Shown: in pieces, positions 34,741 through 46,370 of the stretch
How the letters are laid out: every line of letters begins with the position of its first letter
Position numbering within the stretch: position 1 is the stretch's first letter
Program-made: the position numbers and the translations under genes
DNA from: Massospora cicadina
Taxonomy: Eukaryota > Entomophthoromycota > Entomophthoromycetes > Entomophthorales > Entomophthoraceae
Direction of reading: 5' to 3'
Length of the DNA: 64,000 nt
NCBI GenBank assembly: GCA_022478985.1
Contig: JAKSZP010012310.1
Span: 1 to 64,000, forward strand
The notes under the pieces: model-generated
Told to the model about the DNA's origin: nothing
The model's database searches: none
What the model saw: only the letters and a program-made list of their open reading frames with translations

Positions 34741-34859
34741 ATGTGGTGGACATAATGTATGAAAAGATGATTGTGGGAAAATATCATGATGAGCTGATGC
34801 CCGTGATCAAAGTGTTATATTGGTTTAGGAAGGATACCTTCTTGCTTAATAGGGAATAA

Positions 34860-35940
34860 TATAAGTGGATGGGGGGATCAACGCTGAGTTTCCCAAAACC
34901 CTCTGCCAGGCCTGCGATAATTATGGGTGCCCATAAAGCGGTAGGTCATGGATGGGTGTAAAAGATGATGGAGTTCTTGTGACCCTGCTACTATTGGGAG
35001 AGTATGCACTACAATGTGCTTGAGACGGTTGGTTGTTGCCATCAGTGCCAAGTGGAGAAAACATTCCACTGAAAGACCACCTACCAGCTAGTTAAGCCTC
35101 AGTTTGCATGGCATAAAATTTCATTAGACGTGGTGAGGCCTCTGTTGACTGGCGCAAACTGAACCAATATATAGTAGTTGCTATTGACCATTTGACAAGA
35201 TGGGTGGAAGCAAGGACTACCAGCGATTTGGGGGCTGTCACTACTGCCAAGTTCAACCTGGAGTGTGTCATACAGCGCCATGGTTGTCCACAACTTATCC
35301 TAATGGACAACGGAACCAGTTTCACATCACATATATTGCTCAGTTGAATGAGCTCATGGAAATCCATGGGGTCTTAACTACCCCCTACCACCCTGAATAT
35401 AAAGGTATGGTGGAACGGGTCAATGGGACCTTGGTAAATTTTCTATGCGAGCTTGTAAATGAGTGGCCATCAGACTGGAGCACCCTTTATCCACCGCTGT
35501 ATTCACATACAATATCAGCTACCACTCAGCAACCGTTAAGAGTCCATTTTAATTGCTCTATGGATGACATCCAGCGCTACCTGCATTGCTTTACTCCTGT
35601 GTGGAGGATACTGGTGAAGTCAAGCCTCACCACTATTTTTTGACCTTAATGAACACGATGATTAAGCTCCAAACTGAGGCATAATCCACTAGTCTTGCCA
35701 AGAAGATTCAAGATCATGCAGCTGATCAATTTAGACGCAACAGTCTTCCACGGTTTGGGGTAGGGGAATTGGTCCTGTTTCATGACCAAAATGGATTCAG
35801 AAGAAGGAACAAGCTCACCAGCATGTGGAGCGGACCCTTTGAGATCATTTAGAAGACCGGGGCTGACGCCTACACCATTAAGGAGCCCGCAAGTGGTCAG
35901 ATAATCAACTGAGTACATGCAAAGTTCCTTTGGTCCTACA
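34860..35940 (+). pseudogene. integrase of element E
   Basis: Zinc-binding region about 34920-35070 (HH part weak, CCHQCQVEK block near 35035-35060). The core has VVAIDHLTRWVEA near 35170-35210, the MDNGTSFTSH block near 35300-35330 and YKGMVERVNGTLVN within the open frame 35200-35643, so D, D and E are all present but in different frames. The C-terminus has FRRRNKLTSMWSGPFEII at about 35785-35850 and ends close to the polypurine tract. Confidence 0.9.
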
Positions 35941-35962
35941 AGAAATAGGTGCTTATCATCCA

Positions 35963-35977
35963 GTCAAGGGGGGGTAA
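35963..35977 (+). other. polypurine tract of element E
   Basis: TCAAGGGGGGGTAA directly before the LTR start TGTCAAGATTTC at 35978. Confidence 0.9.
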
Positions 35978-36510
35978 TGTCAAGATTTCAATATGACTGG
36001 GCAATAAGCTAGTGTTCCAGTGGATCATAAATTAGATGTGAAGTGAGCTCTGAGGGCGAGTAATAGTTTAGAGCAATGTGAGGTGAATCGATAAAATCAA
36101 TTAGGGTTCAGTAATCAAGAAAATTTCATTGAAGCCTCGATGATCAAATGAACTCTACATTAATAGCAAATTTAAAATTGACTAAGCAAAATGTGTTGAA
36201 TCCGTTGGAGAATACTGAGGGTTAAGGGTTGAGTGAGAGAGAGAAGTTAAGAGTTTTTTAAAGGAAAAAAAGAGAGGAATAAAGAAGAAGTGAGTAGGAG
36301 AAAGTAGAGAGCATAAGCAGAGAGGGTCTGCTGGTTATATCATATAAAATAAAAATATGAAGCTGGGGCGATTGCCTCATATTTTATATAAGTTTATTAC
36401 GTTTATTTGAGGGACCAATGGAATCAATATCGTTTAGCCATTGCTCAGTGGGATAAACCCTGTGCAGCTTGTTTAGCAGAAATAAGTCATATCTGCCAAA
36501 AAATTTAACA
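35978..36510 (+). repeat. 3' LTR of element E
   Basis: 533 bp copy of 30384-30908; ends TTTAACA at the junction with the element C integrase. Confidence 0.95.
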
Positions 36511-37400
36511 GCAATAATCTCAAACAGACCTGACCACAAAGCATCCAGTTTGTTTCTTCTTCTGAAACCTTGCGTATTGCAATAGGACACTCTTTCGCCT
36601 ATTCAATATTCTGCTAAAGCCGGTCAGTTCTTATTGTCCATCGATTTCACTCATATCCTTTTCTTCAAAGTAGTATTGAATGCTTGCAATTGCATCTCAA
36701 TTAGGATATTTGTCAATCAGTTCAAGTACTGTTCAGCACTCATCCCCAATGCTGGTTCCAACATCAAATATAAAATTAGTGGCAACATAGCCTTCCTCAC
36801 ATATAGCAAATCAATTGGCATTTTTCCGGTCTCTGTATGATGACTGATATTGTAGGAAAACGTCACTGAACTCAGGTATGTTCTTCATGTGGAAGTTCTC
36901 CCTGTTACTAGCTTACTCAGCGTCACAGACAGCGTTCCATTCACCCATTCTACTAGTCCGTTCGTCTCTGACCAGTATGGTACAGACATGACTCCTATGA
37001 TCCCCATTATCTCATTCAGTTGCAGGATCACATGAGATGTGAAGTTTGTCTCATTATCACTAAGCAGGACCTGCGGGCATCCAAGTTAATATACTACTTG
37101 ATCCAGGATGAACTTCACAGTGCTGGTAGCATCTACTTTTTCCAGGGCCTTTGTCTCAACCCATCTTTTCAGATGGTCAATAGCAACTATTATGTACTTG
37201 ACTCCCTCTGTGCTCATTGTCAGTGGTCCCTTCACGTTGATGGACACCGTATGCCAGGCAAATCCAGGGCAGACCAGTTATTATCCAGTTGTATCCTTAT
37301 GTGACTTGTGTAGCTGGCACTCCACGCAACAAGCTAGATAGTCGGCAACATTGTAGTTGATTGACTCCCAGTAGTACTGGTGAATATGATCAGTTGTTTT
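36511..37400 (-). pseudogene. integrase of element C (main part)
   Basis: Minus strand from about 37400 down. Zinc-binding block with YYWESINYNVADYLACCVEC (37310-37385). Core with VAIDHLKRWVE (near 37155-37190), LLSDNETNFTSH (near 37040-37085) and TNGLVEWVNGTL (near 36930-36970), so the DDE triad is readable. C-terminal FRRRNKLDALWSGLFEII (open in 36384-36590) is cut by element E at 36511 and resumes at 30383. Confidence 0.92.
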
Positions 37401-37401
37401 C

Positions 37402-38200
37402 TCAGGCCTCCATTCCTGACAACCTTATGAGCGGCTTAAACAATGGCTGATCTTTCTGACAGCTTTGGGAATAGTAACTAGTTCCCATTAATTGTCTTAG
37501 ACACTTGTCCATCCATGATCTCATTTTTTCCATCGCTTTTTGAAGCGCACCTTGGATTTCTTGAGGCTCATCCTCAATTCTTCCTTCAACCATTCTCTGG
37601 AATAGCTCATCCGCCTGCAGGTATACCAACTGGACCATTGGTAACCGCAATAAGCCATCCACGTTTGGGTGAGAAGCCCCCGCTCAGTGGACTATCTCAT
37701 AATTGTAAGCCTGAAGCTTAAGTGCCCTTCAGGCCAGTCGTCCTTCCAGTTCCCATAGATTGTGCAGCCAACGCAGTAAAGAGTGGTCCATCACCACCTT
37801 AAAGTGCATTCTATGGATATACACCCAAAACTGCTTACATGCATAAATGACCATAAGGCATCCACGCTCAGTCACGGTGTAGTTCCTCTCAGCAGCTGAG
37901 AGTGTCCGGCTCACATATGCCGCCAGATGCTCATCCCCAAGTTCATCTACTTGGCTCAGTATGGCGCCAACCGCCATCAATGAAGCATCGGTTTGAATGA
38001 TAAACTCCTGATCGAAATTCAGATACTTCAGGATTGGCAAATTTATCAGATACCGGCGTAACTCATCAAAGGAGTCCAAGGCCTCTTCATTCCATACAAA
38101 TCCTTTTTTTGGATCCTTCAATAGATGGAATAAGGGCTCAGAGATTCGGGAAAAGTCCTGAATAAATCTTCTGTAGTATCCAACCATTTCAAGGAACACT
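37402..38200 (-). pseudogene. RNase H and connection of element C
   Basis: Open at 37729-38199 with EFIIQTDASLMAVGAILS, YVSRTLSAAERNYTVTERGC and KVVMDHSLLRWLHNL. Connection to integrase open at 37402-37662. One of the longest intact stretches in the window. Confidence 0.93.
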
Positions 38201-38960
38201 TGAATGTCTCAGACACTCTTCAGCACATCCATCTGTTCTATTGATTCAATGTTCTGGGCTTGTGGCTGCAATCCAATAGAGTTGATCACAAATCCCAGAT
38301 ATTCCAACTCTTTTTCTAAGAAGTGACACTTCCTCAGCTTAATCTTCAGGTTAGCCACATACTGTCTCTTAAATACTTCTTCCAAGTGGTGTAGATGGTC
38401 AGTAAACGTCCTACTGAACACATTGATATCGTCCAAGTATACCAGGACGCATTACAACTTCAAGTCCCTCAGTATAGCGTCCATGGCCTCTGGAACATTG
38501 CAGGCGCATTGATAGACCCTGAGGCATCCTCATTGGTTGGTATAGCCCCTGCATGGTAATAATCGCGCATTTTTCTTGGTCTTCTTTTGGCAAATCGATT
38601 TGGCAAAATCCTGAGATCAGATCCATCATGGATAAATACTTCGCTTCTCCCAATTGATCTAGTGCATTGTCAATTCTTGGTAGGGGACACAAATCATTCT
38701 TTGTAATCTTATTCAGCTTTTGGTAGTCAATCACCACCTGATCGGAGCCATCCTTTTACTTCATGATTAGAATTGGAATCGCTCAGGGACTTGACGATGG
38801 AACTAGAAGTCCATGCTACACTAGTTTGCTGATTTCATCTTCCACTACCACTTCAGCAGCTTTTGACCATTGAATCAGTCTAATCCTGATCGGCTTGTTT
38901 TCCCTGGTGGTGACCTTGAGGATCACATCTCCATGCATCCCAAATTATGGTTGTCCTGAG
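38201..38960 (-). pseudogene. reverse transcriptase of element C
   Basis: Open at 38411-38737 (VIDYQKLNKITKNDLCPLPR, AKYLSMMDLISGFCQIDLP) and 38209-38436 (DDINVFSRTFTDHLHHLEEV). A frameshift lies near 38430-38500. The active site YLDD is intact at 38428-38439 across the overlap. The thumb has LRKCHFLEKELEYLGFVI. Confidence 0.93.
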
Positions 38961-39860
38961 TGAATACTTCCCAATACCTTTTGACCAATTTGAGCACCTC
39001 CTCTTGCTGGCCTTCCATCAGACCAGCGAGTTGCTCTCAATCAACCAATATGTTGATACTCTCAGTTACCCCAGCTGGTAATCCATCTTATTGAGAGTCC
39101 CAAAATCGTGTAATCTCCTCAATTCGGCTGTCAGGATTATATGAACAAATGCAATGATCTGAATCTTCCTAATCTTCATCAGTATCACTTAAATTCGCCA
39201 GAAGAACTTATATTTCTCCATGGACCGGCATTATTGTCTCAGGAGCCACCCAAGGCTCTACTCTGGACTTCTTCCAGGGGTTTCTGACCTCCCCATACAA
39301 CAGCTCGGGTATCTCCATTGTCAACCCCATGTTGACTATCATCTGCGATCCTGGCGGTATGGTCTTCTCATTCTTGATCCTCAGTGGAATTCCCAAGTTC
39401 TCTAGGATTTCCTTCAGCATTTCTTGTTGCTTCCAACCAACTAATTGGTATCAAAATTGGAACAATGCTGTCATTGTATATCAAATTAATGAAGTTGTTT
39501 CTCCTATTCAGCGGAGCTTCACCATTCTTCAGATATACCAATGATAACGTCTGACCCAATATGGTCAACGTTTTATCCTTAAAGTTACATTTAACTCTGT
39601 AATTGCGTAGAAATTCTGTTCTGATTAGAATGTCATAGTTTTGGTTCACCAAAACTATTGCTGGCGCAGATACCACCAAGGACCCAAATTGTAGTGGCAA
39701 AGCACTATACGCTCCACATGAGATGGTGGTATTCGGCCCAGCTGTCCCATACTCCCTCTTGTGTTCCAAGTCAGGCGATATATTCATCCTCTTTACCAGC
39801 TTATTTGAGACATTGTTGATGGGTGCTCTGTTGTTGACAATCGCCCTCACCTGTACTCAA
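38961..39860 (-). pseudogene. protease and linker of element C
   Basis: Open at 39368-39850 and 39208-39420. The active site reads MRAIVNNRAPINNVSNKLVK, so DTG is replaced by NNR and the enzyme would be dead. It is followed by EYGTAGPNTTISCGAYSA, APAIVLVNQNYDILI and KTLTILGQTL. The linker to RT (38961-39200) is broken. Confidence 0.92.
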
Positions 39861-41129
39861 TTCACTTGTATATCTATATACATACACTTGGAGTATTGTA
39901 ATATAGTGTTTACAGAGTGTATAGCAGCGTTATTAGCTGAATTGAGGGTGTGAATGATTTGTGCTGATAAATCAGGAAATGATTCCTTTATTGCGCTGAG
40001 GGTGATCATCAGGTTTGCCTCATCTAATCGGACTTTGGATATTTCTTAAAGAAAATAAGTAGCTTTAATCTTGTCTGCCAGTTGTCAGGTGTATGGCTGG
40101 GCAACTTCCTTGATTATCTTGGGGTTGATTCCCTTCACCCTGGATCTTGTCACTGCATTTATGTCCAAATTGACCACTTGATACAGTTGATCCTGTATGT
40201 ATTTGTCTACAGACAGATCACTGATGTCAATTTCCTCGTTCATGATATCAGGAGGAACAGGCTTCTCCGCAGCTCTAAACTGTTCCCTGTCTAGGCCGCA
40301 GGCCCTTTTCCTGACAACTTTGTGGCAGCAGAATTTTTCGCTTGGACCACGTTGATTTGATCCTTTGGCTTCTTTCAGTGCACAGCGAAATGTCCCTTCC
40401 CACTGCATTGGTAGCAGACCTTTTCTTTCTTATTCATCCGTCTGAATTCTTTGGGCTTATTCCCCAGAATGGTTCAGTTGTTTGTCTCTTTATCACCTTC
40501 TTTCCCCTTTGTGGGATTTAAATTGCGCACCAGATTGGATTTGAAACTTCTTATTGTGGCATCAAAAGGTTGCTCCCAAAATTTCAAATTATCTACCATT
40601 TGAGAGGTAGTAATTTCCGTCTCAAACATAGAAAGACATCATGTGGTGCAAATTGCAATAGTGATGAAGGTTCCACTTGAAATTCCATTCTGGCATTGAA
40701 GTCATCCAGTACCTTTTCTCCAACCAGAATTTGCAACTCCTGATAGAACCAATCTGCAAAGCTTGCTAAAGTCTTGCCTTTATGGAACTGGATGCCCATA
40801 AACTCTTGTTTGTGCTTTAACATGCATGTCAAACTCCCAAATTCTTTCATGATGGCCGACTTGGCCTCCGCGTATGACCAGATGTCCCCCTCCAGGTGGG
40901 GTAACACTAATTTCTGACCGTCAGTGTCTAGGCAATTCATGACCGTCAACACCTTTTGATGATCACAATAGCCATACATGGTCATATCAAACAGTCAAAA
41001 ATACTGGGGTGTTATTCTGATGGAATGTCAGGAATTTTGGTGTCTTAAATTCCTCTGAGGTATCTCTAGCTGATTCTCTAGGTTTGGCCACTCAGCTTAC
41101 TTGGGGAGTGACTTTGGGTGTCATCTCTT
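39861..41129 (-). pseudogene. gag of element C, capsid and nucleocapsid part
   Basis: Capsid open at 40593-40985 (SYAEAKSAIMKEF, FMGIQFHKGKTLASFADWFY). The zinc knuckle near 40374-40415 reads CYQC, GKGH, then a stop where the last Cys should be. The linker is open at 40085-40408. The upstream end at about 41129 is cut by a solo LTR; gag continues at 42193. Closest relative in the window is the gag of element A. Confidence 0.92.
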
Positions 41130-41137
41130 TCAGATTC

Positions 41138-42187
41138 TGGTGGTTGACTCAAAAATAAACCTTCAACAACCATCAAATTGGGCTGCTTATCCTTTCAACG
41201 CTTGAACTAATGTCTATTGCAATTATACAACTTGGGCCAGATATCTCAATGAAAATTTGATCAAGTAATTTATCAGATGCTCAGCCCAAATACACTCACA
41301 TATTATGGCCGATTCTGATGCATCAAATCTGGGAAATTGGTCCCAAATATCAAAACACAAACCATTCAATTATATACAAAATAATTTGGGGACAACCTGA
41401 AGTTACGTTTAAAAGTCCCGTGGACAATTAAATGAATGAACAACATTATCAATTTCCACCTGAGGGCGAAATTTGTACGTTGATACACGTAATTGGCATG
41501 ATAGCACTTATGTGGACTGCCCAAAGGGGGTTACTTAAGGCTATTGAGGAAGAGGCCTGCTGACGTCCCAATTAAGGGTGCGTCATTTTCTTCAATTGAG
41601 GCCAAAATCTCACAGAAGGTGTGTCTCATCAGCAGTATGACGAAACTGAAATCCTGAAGATCTTAGGACATCTTTTCATGCTTTTATTGCAATTTTTGTA
41701 CCTGAAATACTCCTGATTTTGGGTGTAATTTGCCACCAATGAACCTAGGAAAAGGTTTCAGTCGTAGGCCAAATTGAGTGGCAAAATAGCTGTTGAAACT
41801 TTTATGCTGGATGTGTCCAGGAGATGCCCTAGAGGTATAAATACTGGCGCCTGGCCTAATGACCATTATCAAATAAATAGCATAAATAAAAGTTACATTT
41901 ATCTTATCCTTTTCCTGGGTTTTATCCTGAATCCAACCTAGGAGAAGTGTTGACAAACTGGAAGGAATGAATCCCCAGTTTTTATTTAATCCTGCCTCGG
42001 ACAAAGTTCCTGATTACAAAGGAAAGATTATGCCCAAAATCAGCTAGAGGAGTCGAGGAGAATTTTTAGGCCTAGTGAGTTAATAGATGGTTCAAAAATC
42101 ATAAACCACAGGCATTATCGAGGATCTAACATTGGAACTTCAGCCCAAATAGACATGCAGAATACTAATTTCCAAGCAAAATACTCA
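41138..42187. repeat. solo LTR inserted in gag of element C
   Basis: Starts TGGTGGTTGACTC, ends AATACTCA, and is flanked by GATTC (41133-41137) and GATTT (42188-42192), a 4/5 duplication with one transition. The gag of element A lacks this block. Inside, a TATAAATA box (41836-41843) is followed about 30-60 bp later by AATAAATAG and ATAAATAAAAG, an LTR-like promoter and poly(A) layout. The minus-strand open frame at 41684-42004 is not recognised. Confidence 0.7.
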
Positions 42188-42192
42188 GATTT

Positions 42193-42657
42193 TGACAATC
42201 TCCAAAATGGCAGCAAAAGCGCTTGGCATAATTCTTGGGGTATTTGACTTACCAATTATTGTACAAGGACTTCTTTCTTCATCATCGCTTGTCACAAATG
42301 GCTCATAATCGCATTTATGAGCTTTTAGCTCCTTGACCTGCTTGATCAGTTGCTTGATATCAGCGCTGGAATTTCTTAAACAAACGCGATCTGCTTCCAA
42401 CTCCATTACCAGATATAAGACCTCAAATTAAGTCCCCTTCTTTCTTCTTTAATGAAGTTACTTTTCCAAGTAACTCATTCCCAAAACTTGTGACATTATT
42501 GATCCCTTCCTCCATCTTGGTGACTCATTCTTCCAAGGCTTCCATTCTCTATGATCCACTGAGTTTAGGGAATTCTGATTAACGTGACTAACTTCATACA
42601 TAGTTTTCTTAACTTGTCTTTATATGACAACCTTCTAAGTTCTACTACTCAACTACA
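42193..42657 (-). pseudogene. gag N-terminus of element C
   Basis: Open at 42185-42406, charged and helical (ADIKQLIKQVKELKAHK), probably coiled coil. Aligns with 610-1060 of element A. Confidence 0.8.
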
Positions 42658-42675
42658 CCCCTGTAGTGAGCACCA
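42658..42675 (-). other. primer-binding site of element C
   Basis: Minus strand TGGTGCTCACTACAGGGG, three bases from the LTR. Confidence 0.9.
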
Positions 42676-42678
42676 GTT

Positions 42679-43801
42679 TGTTAAAATCTATTGGGTTTGG
42701 TTATTATTGGCCAATAAACCCTATAAATTTATTTCTTTCACAGGTTTGGTTCTTGTGCAATTCATCCACATTGTACTGTTGTTGATATAACTGACTGATA
42801 ATAGTATGGCGACTATTATCCATAGTTGAATGAAATTTTTAGATCTTGGACAAACACTCGGCCAGTATTTCCACTCAAAATACTTGAGATGTCTCAAAAT
42901 AGGGATTCATTCCCTCGTACTGTACAACCTAGTCTTCTCTGAGATTCCCAGGTGACAGTTTCTCTGGTTCAACACACAGTCGGTAGCAATCACCAATTTG
43001 TTTCTGCTTCTTCTCTGGATTCCCGCTAAGATCCTTATTCTTTTCCTTAAAGAGTCTCCCACTTATCGCACACAGCAATAATATCTCTGAGAAAGAATAT
43101 AACAAATGAAAGCTGCTATAGTTTACTACTTAAACTATATACCAGATAAAAACTTCTTTTTTTATTATAAGTGGAATCTAGGAATTTATAGTGGGGATTT
43201 AGCGCCCAACCCTCAGTTGATATTTATTCAATGAAATGGCAGCCGTTGCCATTGAATGACCCATTCTTGTCTCAGCAGCGATGGTATTCCCCATTCCAGC
43301 TAGGATTCCATCATTGGACACCCTCGAGACCTAAAAAGAAAGAGTCAGAAAACGTGTCTGTAACGTTTTCCTCTCAATCCAAGCAAACCAACCATATATG
43401 GCTAGCGACCTGCTTAGGTAATGGTACTTGTTACCAATTAAAGCAGGTCATGAACCAACTGATTGATTTTCTAGTTGAAGGCGGCATTACTCGCCTCACA
43501 ACTTACTACTTACATTCCCAATCAGTCTTTGATGAAACCTGACTGATATGAATCAGTACACTTGATAGTAAATCACTATCAGATGCCCCTAAATCATCGG
43601 CAACTCCACCTGACGAGATCTCAAGCATTTGTCTGGATTGATCCCTCAAGGGATATGACCAGGAGAATATCCTAAAATCCCCCAAACATAGTTAATCCAA
43701 AATTAGGGTTAACTGAATTCTATTTCACCTCGCATTAGGGAATTATCCCCTAGCGATTAATGGTATCTAGCAGGCTGGGAATATGGGCAAAGATCTCATC
43801 A
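42679..43801 (-). repeat. 5' LTR of element C
   Basis: Starts TGTTAAAATCTATTGG, ends ATCTCATCA (mutated from ATCCCAACA). Aligns with LTR B and with LTR A minus its insert. Confidence 0.92.
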
Positions 43802-44320
43802 GTAGCATAAAATGGTATGCCTTCTGCTGCATCTACTGATTTAGGTAGCTTTTTCATATTTCTGCCAGAGGTAAAATATCACAAAGGTAAACCAGAAACA
43901 GGGTACTCGACCTGCATAAGTAATCCTTCTTGCTGGAGTCTTTATTATCCAGTAAAAGTGGAACTTCATAGTTGAGGAGTGATAAATATCCTTCTTTCAG
44001 ATTGATAGAAGACTTTGTATTTGATTATAAACTGCGTCCTGATAAGTATATTATACTGGCTATTGTCCGGGGCAACTGTGGGAGCAGAAAAAACTAGCTT
44101 GCTAACCTGTATTGGAAGAGTTGAATATGCACTTATGCCTTGGTGTATTTCAGAATGGTGGTGCTATACTTTTAAGTGCATTTAATGTCGTAACATCCTT
44201 GTTCTTCTTGATAAGATGGAATGAGAAAACATTGATAGGTGACCCCATATCCAAGTTAGCCATAAATTGGACCTTCTGATTTACCACTTCCACCTTGGTA
44301 ATGGTCTTTACAAACTATAG
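43802..44320 (-). pseudogene. protease of element D
   Basis: Minus strand. ISAYSTLPIQVSKLVFSAP and NSQYNILIRTQFI (about 43990-44130) match EGAYSALPLQFGSLVVSAP and NQNYDILIRTEFL of element C. The active-site area reads LDMGSPINVFSFHLIKK near 44200-44255, DMG replacing DTG. Directly cut on its 3' side by the LTR of element C; RT of this element is not found. Confidence 0.8.
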
Positions 44321-46370
44321 TGAGAGGGCTAACACCTCTTTAAGGTGGAACGTTGCATTAAGCTTCAAGGGAATTCTTGGGATAATTCTTCTTGATCTCC
44401 AGTAGACTGTGAGCTTTTAAATGGGTCAGATCAACAGGAAAAGTTATTGATCTGCATTGCTGGCTATATCATTTATTCTGTGGCACCTAATAACCTGATT
44501 GAGGTAAGTGCCTTCAGGAATCTGAGCATTATCAAATTTTCAGCATTCTAGAAGTCAGTAATGGAGAGCTCAGCGGGTGAACTTAAAATATAATAACCTG
44601 CGTCCGCATAACCTCCTTCAGAGTCATCATTGGAATCTTTCCCAATGCACAAGAGATGAGCAATCAGAAAATTTTCACTTTCAGGTACTTTGTTTTGGTC
44701 AGCTTTATAATACCTGACCTTAAGCTGCTTTTTTCCCTGCTTGGCAAGGGCAGGGATCTTCATAAAAACCATATCTTCAGTATAGTTGTTCTTCCTGCAG
44801 TAGTTTCACTATGGCTTCTTTTCCTTCTTATGCTTCGCTTCCTCAATGGTATACACTCTGAGCTTAGTGGAAGCCTTTTGGGAGGTCTCTGGCTTGTGTA
44901 TATCAATCACATTGAGCAGTGTTTCTTTAATGTCTAAGACAGCGGTGAAGCTTCATTTGACAGATGTGATGTGCAGGGCTAGGTCAAGGTTAACATGTAA
45001 AATATCAACGACAGCATATACTGCATCATCCATGTAATTATTTTTGAGCTTAACGTTGTTTGTACCTCAATATATGGTAGAAATACGCGGATTTGCCAGG
45101 GTTTCACTTTGGTGTAGTGTAATTCTCATAAAGGCCTGCTTCTTAATACTCAGGTTTTTCTTGGACTTGTTTTATTTGATAAGCACTTCCTTCACTTCTT
45201 TCTAGGTATGCAGGTCGTCTATATGAGTTACCATAACCTCTTGAGCCATACAGCTAACAAGAAAAATATGCTAACTTTAAAGATCAGTTGCACCGTTATT
45301 TGCGGCTTGACAGATGTAGAGGAAAGATGAAATACTCCCTTCAACAAGTGTAAACTTGTCCTTGAAGGTAGGTTTAAAGGTATATCTAGTACTAAAAAAA
45401 AGGTAGGTTTAAAGGTAGTGGCCTCAATTCCTGTGTTGAAATGTACTTCAGGAGCTTCTAATTCAGTAAGTTTGGTATTTGTAATGCTCTGTTTAACTTG
45501 ACATGTGAGTCAATATAATCAATCCTGTAGAGGATGGATGCTGCTCCATTTTCTCCAGAGTAAGCCTTGGTGTAACATACAGCAGATTAATTCATCTTTC
45601 TAAATTTACTTTATCGTTCTCCAAGTTCTTAACGCCAATGTTCAGATTATGCATTTTTTGGTGAGTAGATGAGTGATAAGTTTTCAAAAACTTGCTCTAT
45701 CCACTGATACTCCAATGTTCCAATTTGAGTCCTCTTTCATCTCTTTGCATTCAGTGCTATGAGGAGGCCGGTCTGTCTTGTCTTTCAGCTCTTCTTTAAG
45801 ATTGCTCCAAAATTACTTGGATTTGTTTTGGCGAAATAAGAATTTATTATTTCAATTTAAACTAATTGATTTGCCTCTTGTGTCACTCTCCAATTTTGTT
45901 GAGTCACTATGTAATGGAATGAGTAGACACATGAGTTGCACAGGATTTCAGATTCTGCTCAACATGGGCCACTAAGGAGATAATTTTGTGAGGAACTGTT
46001 TGAGCCTTGGAAGGTCAGTGGGATTCTGCTAATCAATTCGTAAGTTGGGCTTGCTCTAGATGAGACCTGATGAGGGATATCTCTTCTTCCTCATGACGAC
46101 GGCAAGTAGACTCTTGGGCGCTGCTAGCCATAGGCTTCAATATCTTATCTTTGGAGATCTTTAGTGAAGGCACGAGTAATCTACTGGTACTTATACAAAT
46201 CCAATATGTCCCTTTGGAGAAGTTTCTAAGCTTCCTCCACATATTAGATAACAACGGAATCAATAGTCCCCATTCTGTTATGAAGCTGAATGATATAGGA
46301 ATGTTTCACTTCAATCAAACGGTTAATTTCCCCTATATTTTGTGATGCTAGATATATACCAGTTTATAGA
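44321..46370 (-). pseudogene. gag of element D
   Basis: Upstream of the D protease on the minus strand, in the gag position. Open pieces at 44548-44772 (charged, with a Tyr/Gly-rich end) and 46033-46263 (helical). The rest is broken. No zinc knuckle is readable. It carries the second 17-nt insertion (45365-45417). PBS and LTR expected to the right were not found, so the start of D is unknown. Confidence 0.5.
45365..45417 (+). repeat. 17-nt insertion with perfect target duplication (site 2)
   Basis: AAGGTAGGTTTAAAGGTA occurs at 45365-45382 and again at 45400-45417, sharing one A with the insert tail. Between them is TATCTAGTACTAAAAAA. The core ATCTAGTACTAAAAAA is identical to site 1 at 27448-27464, while the duplicated target is different. 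Confidence 0.85.

Larger units (their letters stand above)
30384..36510 (+). mobile_element. complete-length Ty3/Gypsy element E
   Basis: 6,127 bp, plus strand: LTR, PBS, gag, PR, RT, RNase H, IN, polypurine tract, LTR. Flanks ACTAT (30379-30383) and GCAAT (36511-36515) share 3 of 5 bases. The insertion point is proved better by the interrupted integrase of element C: FEII at 36511 side and VETDAYSIK at 30383 side are adjacent in all sister elements. Confidence 0.93.
19972..43801 (-). mobile_element. Ty3/Gypsy element C, host of elements E and F and a solo LTR
   Basis: LTRs of 1,120 and 1,123 bp in the same orientation enclose, on the minus strand, PBS, gag, PR, RT, RNase H, IN, an extra 3' region and a polypurine tract. 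Inserted later: E (30384-36510) inside the integrase C-terminus, F (22440-29033) in the 3' region, and a solo LTR (41138-42187) in gag. The flanks GATCC (19967-19971) and GTAGC (43802-43806) do not match as a target duplication. The flanking elements also differ, so the two ends may come from recombination between two copies. Confidence 0.75.

Noticed and set aside
19967..43806. Target duplication for element C
   Set aside because: GATCC and GTAGC share only two of five positions; no shift of the boundary improves this.
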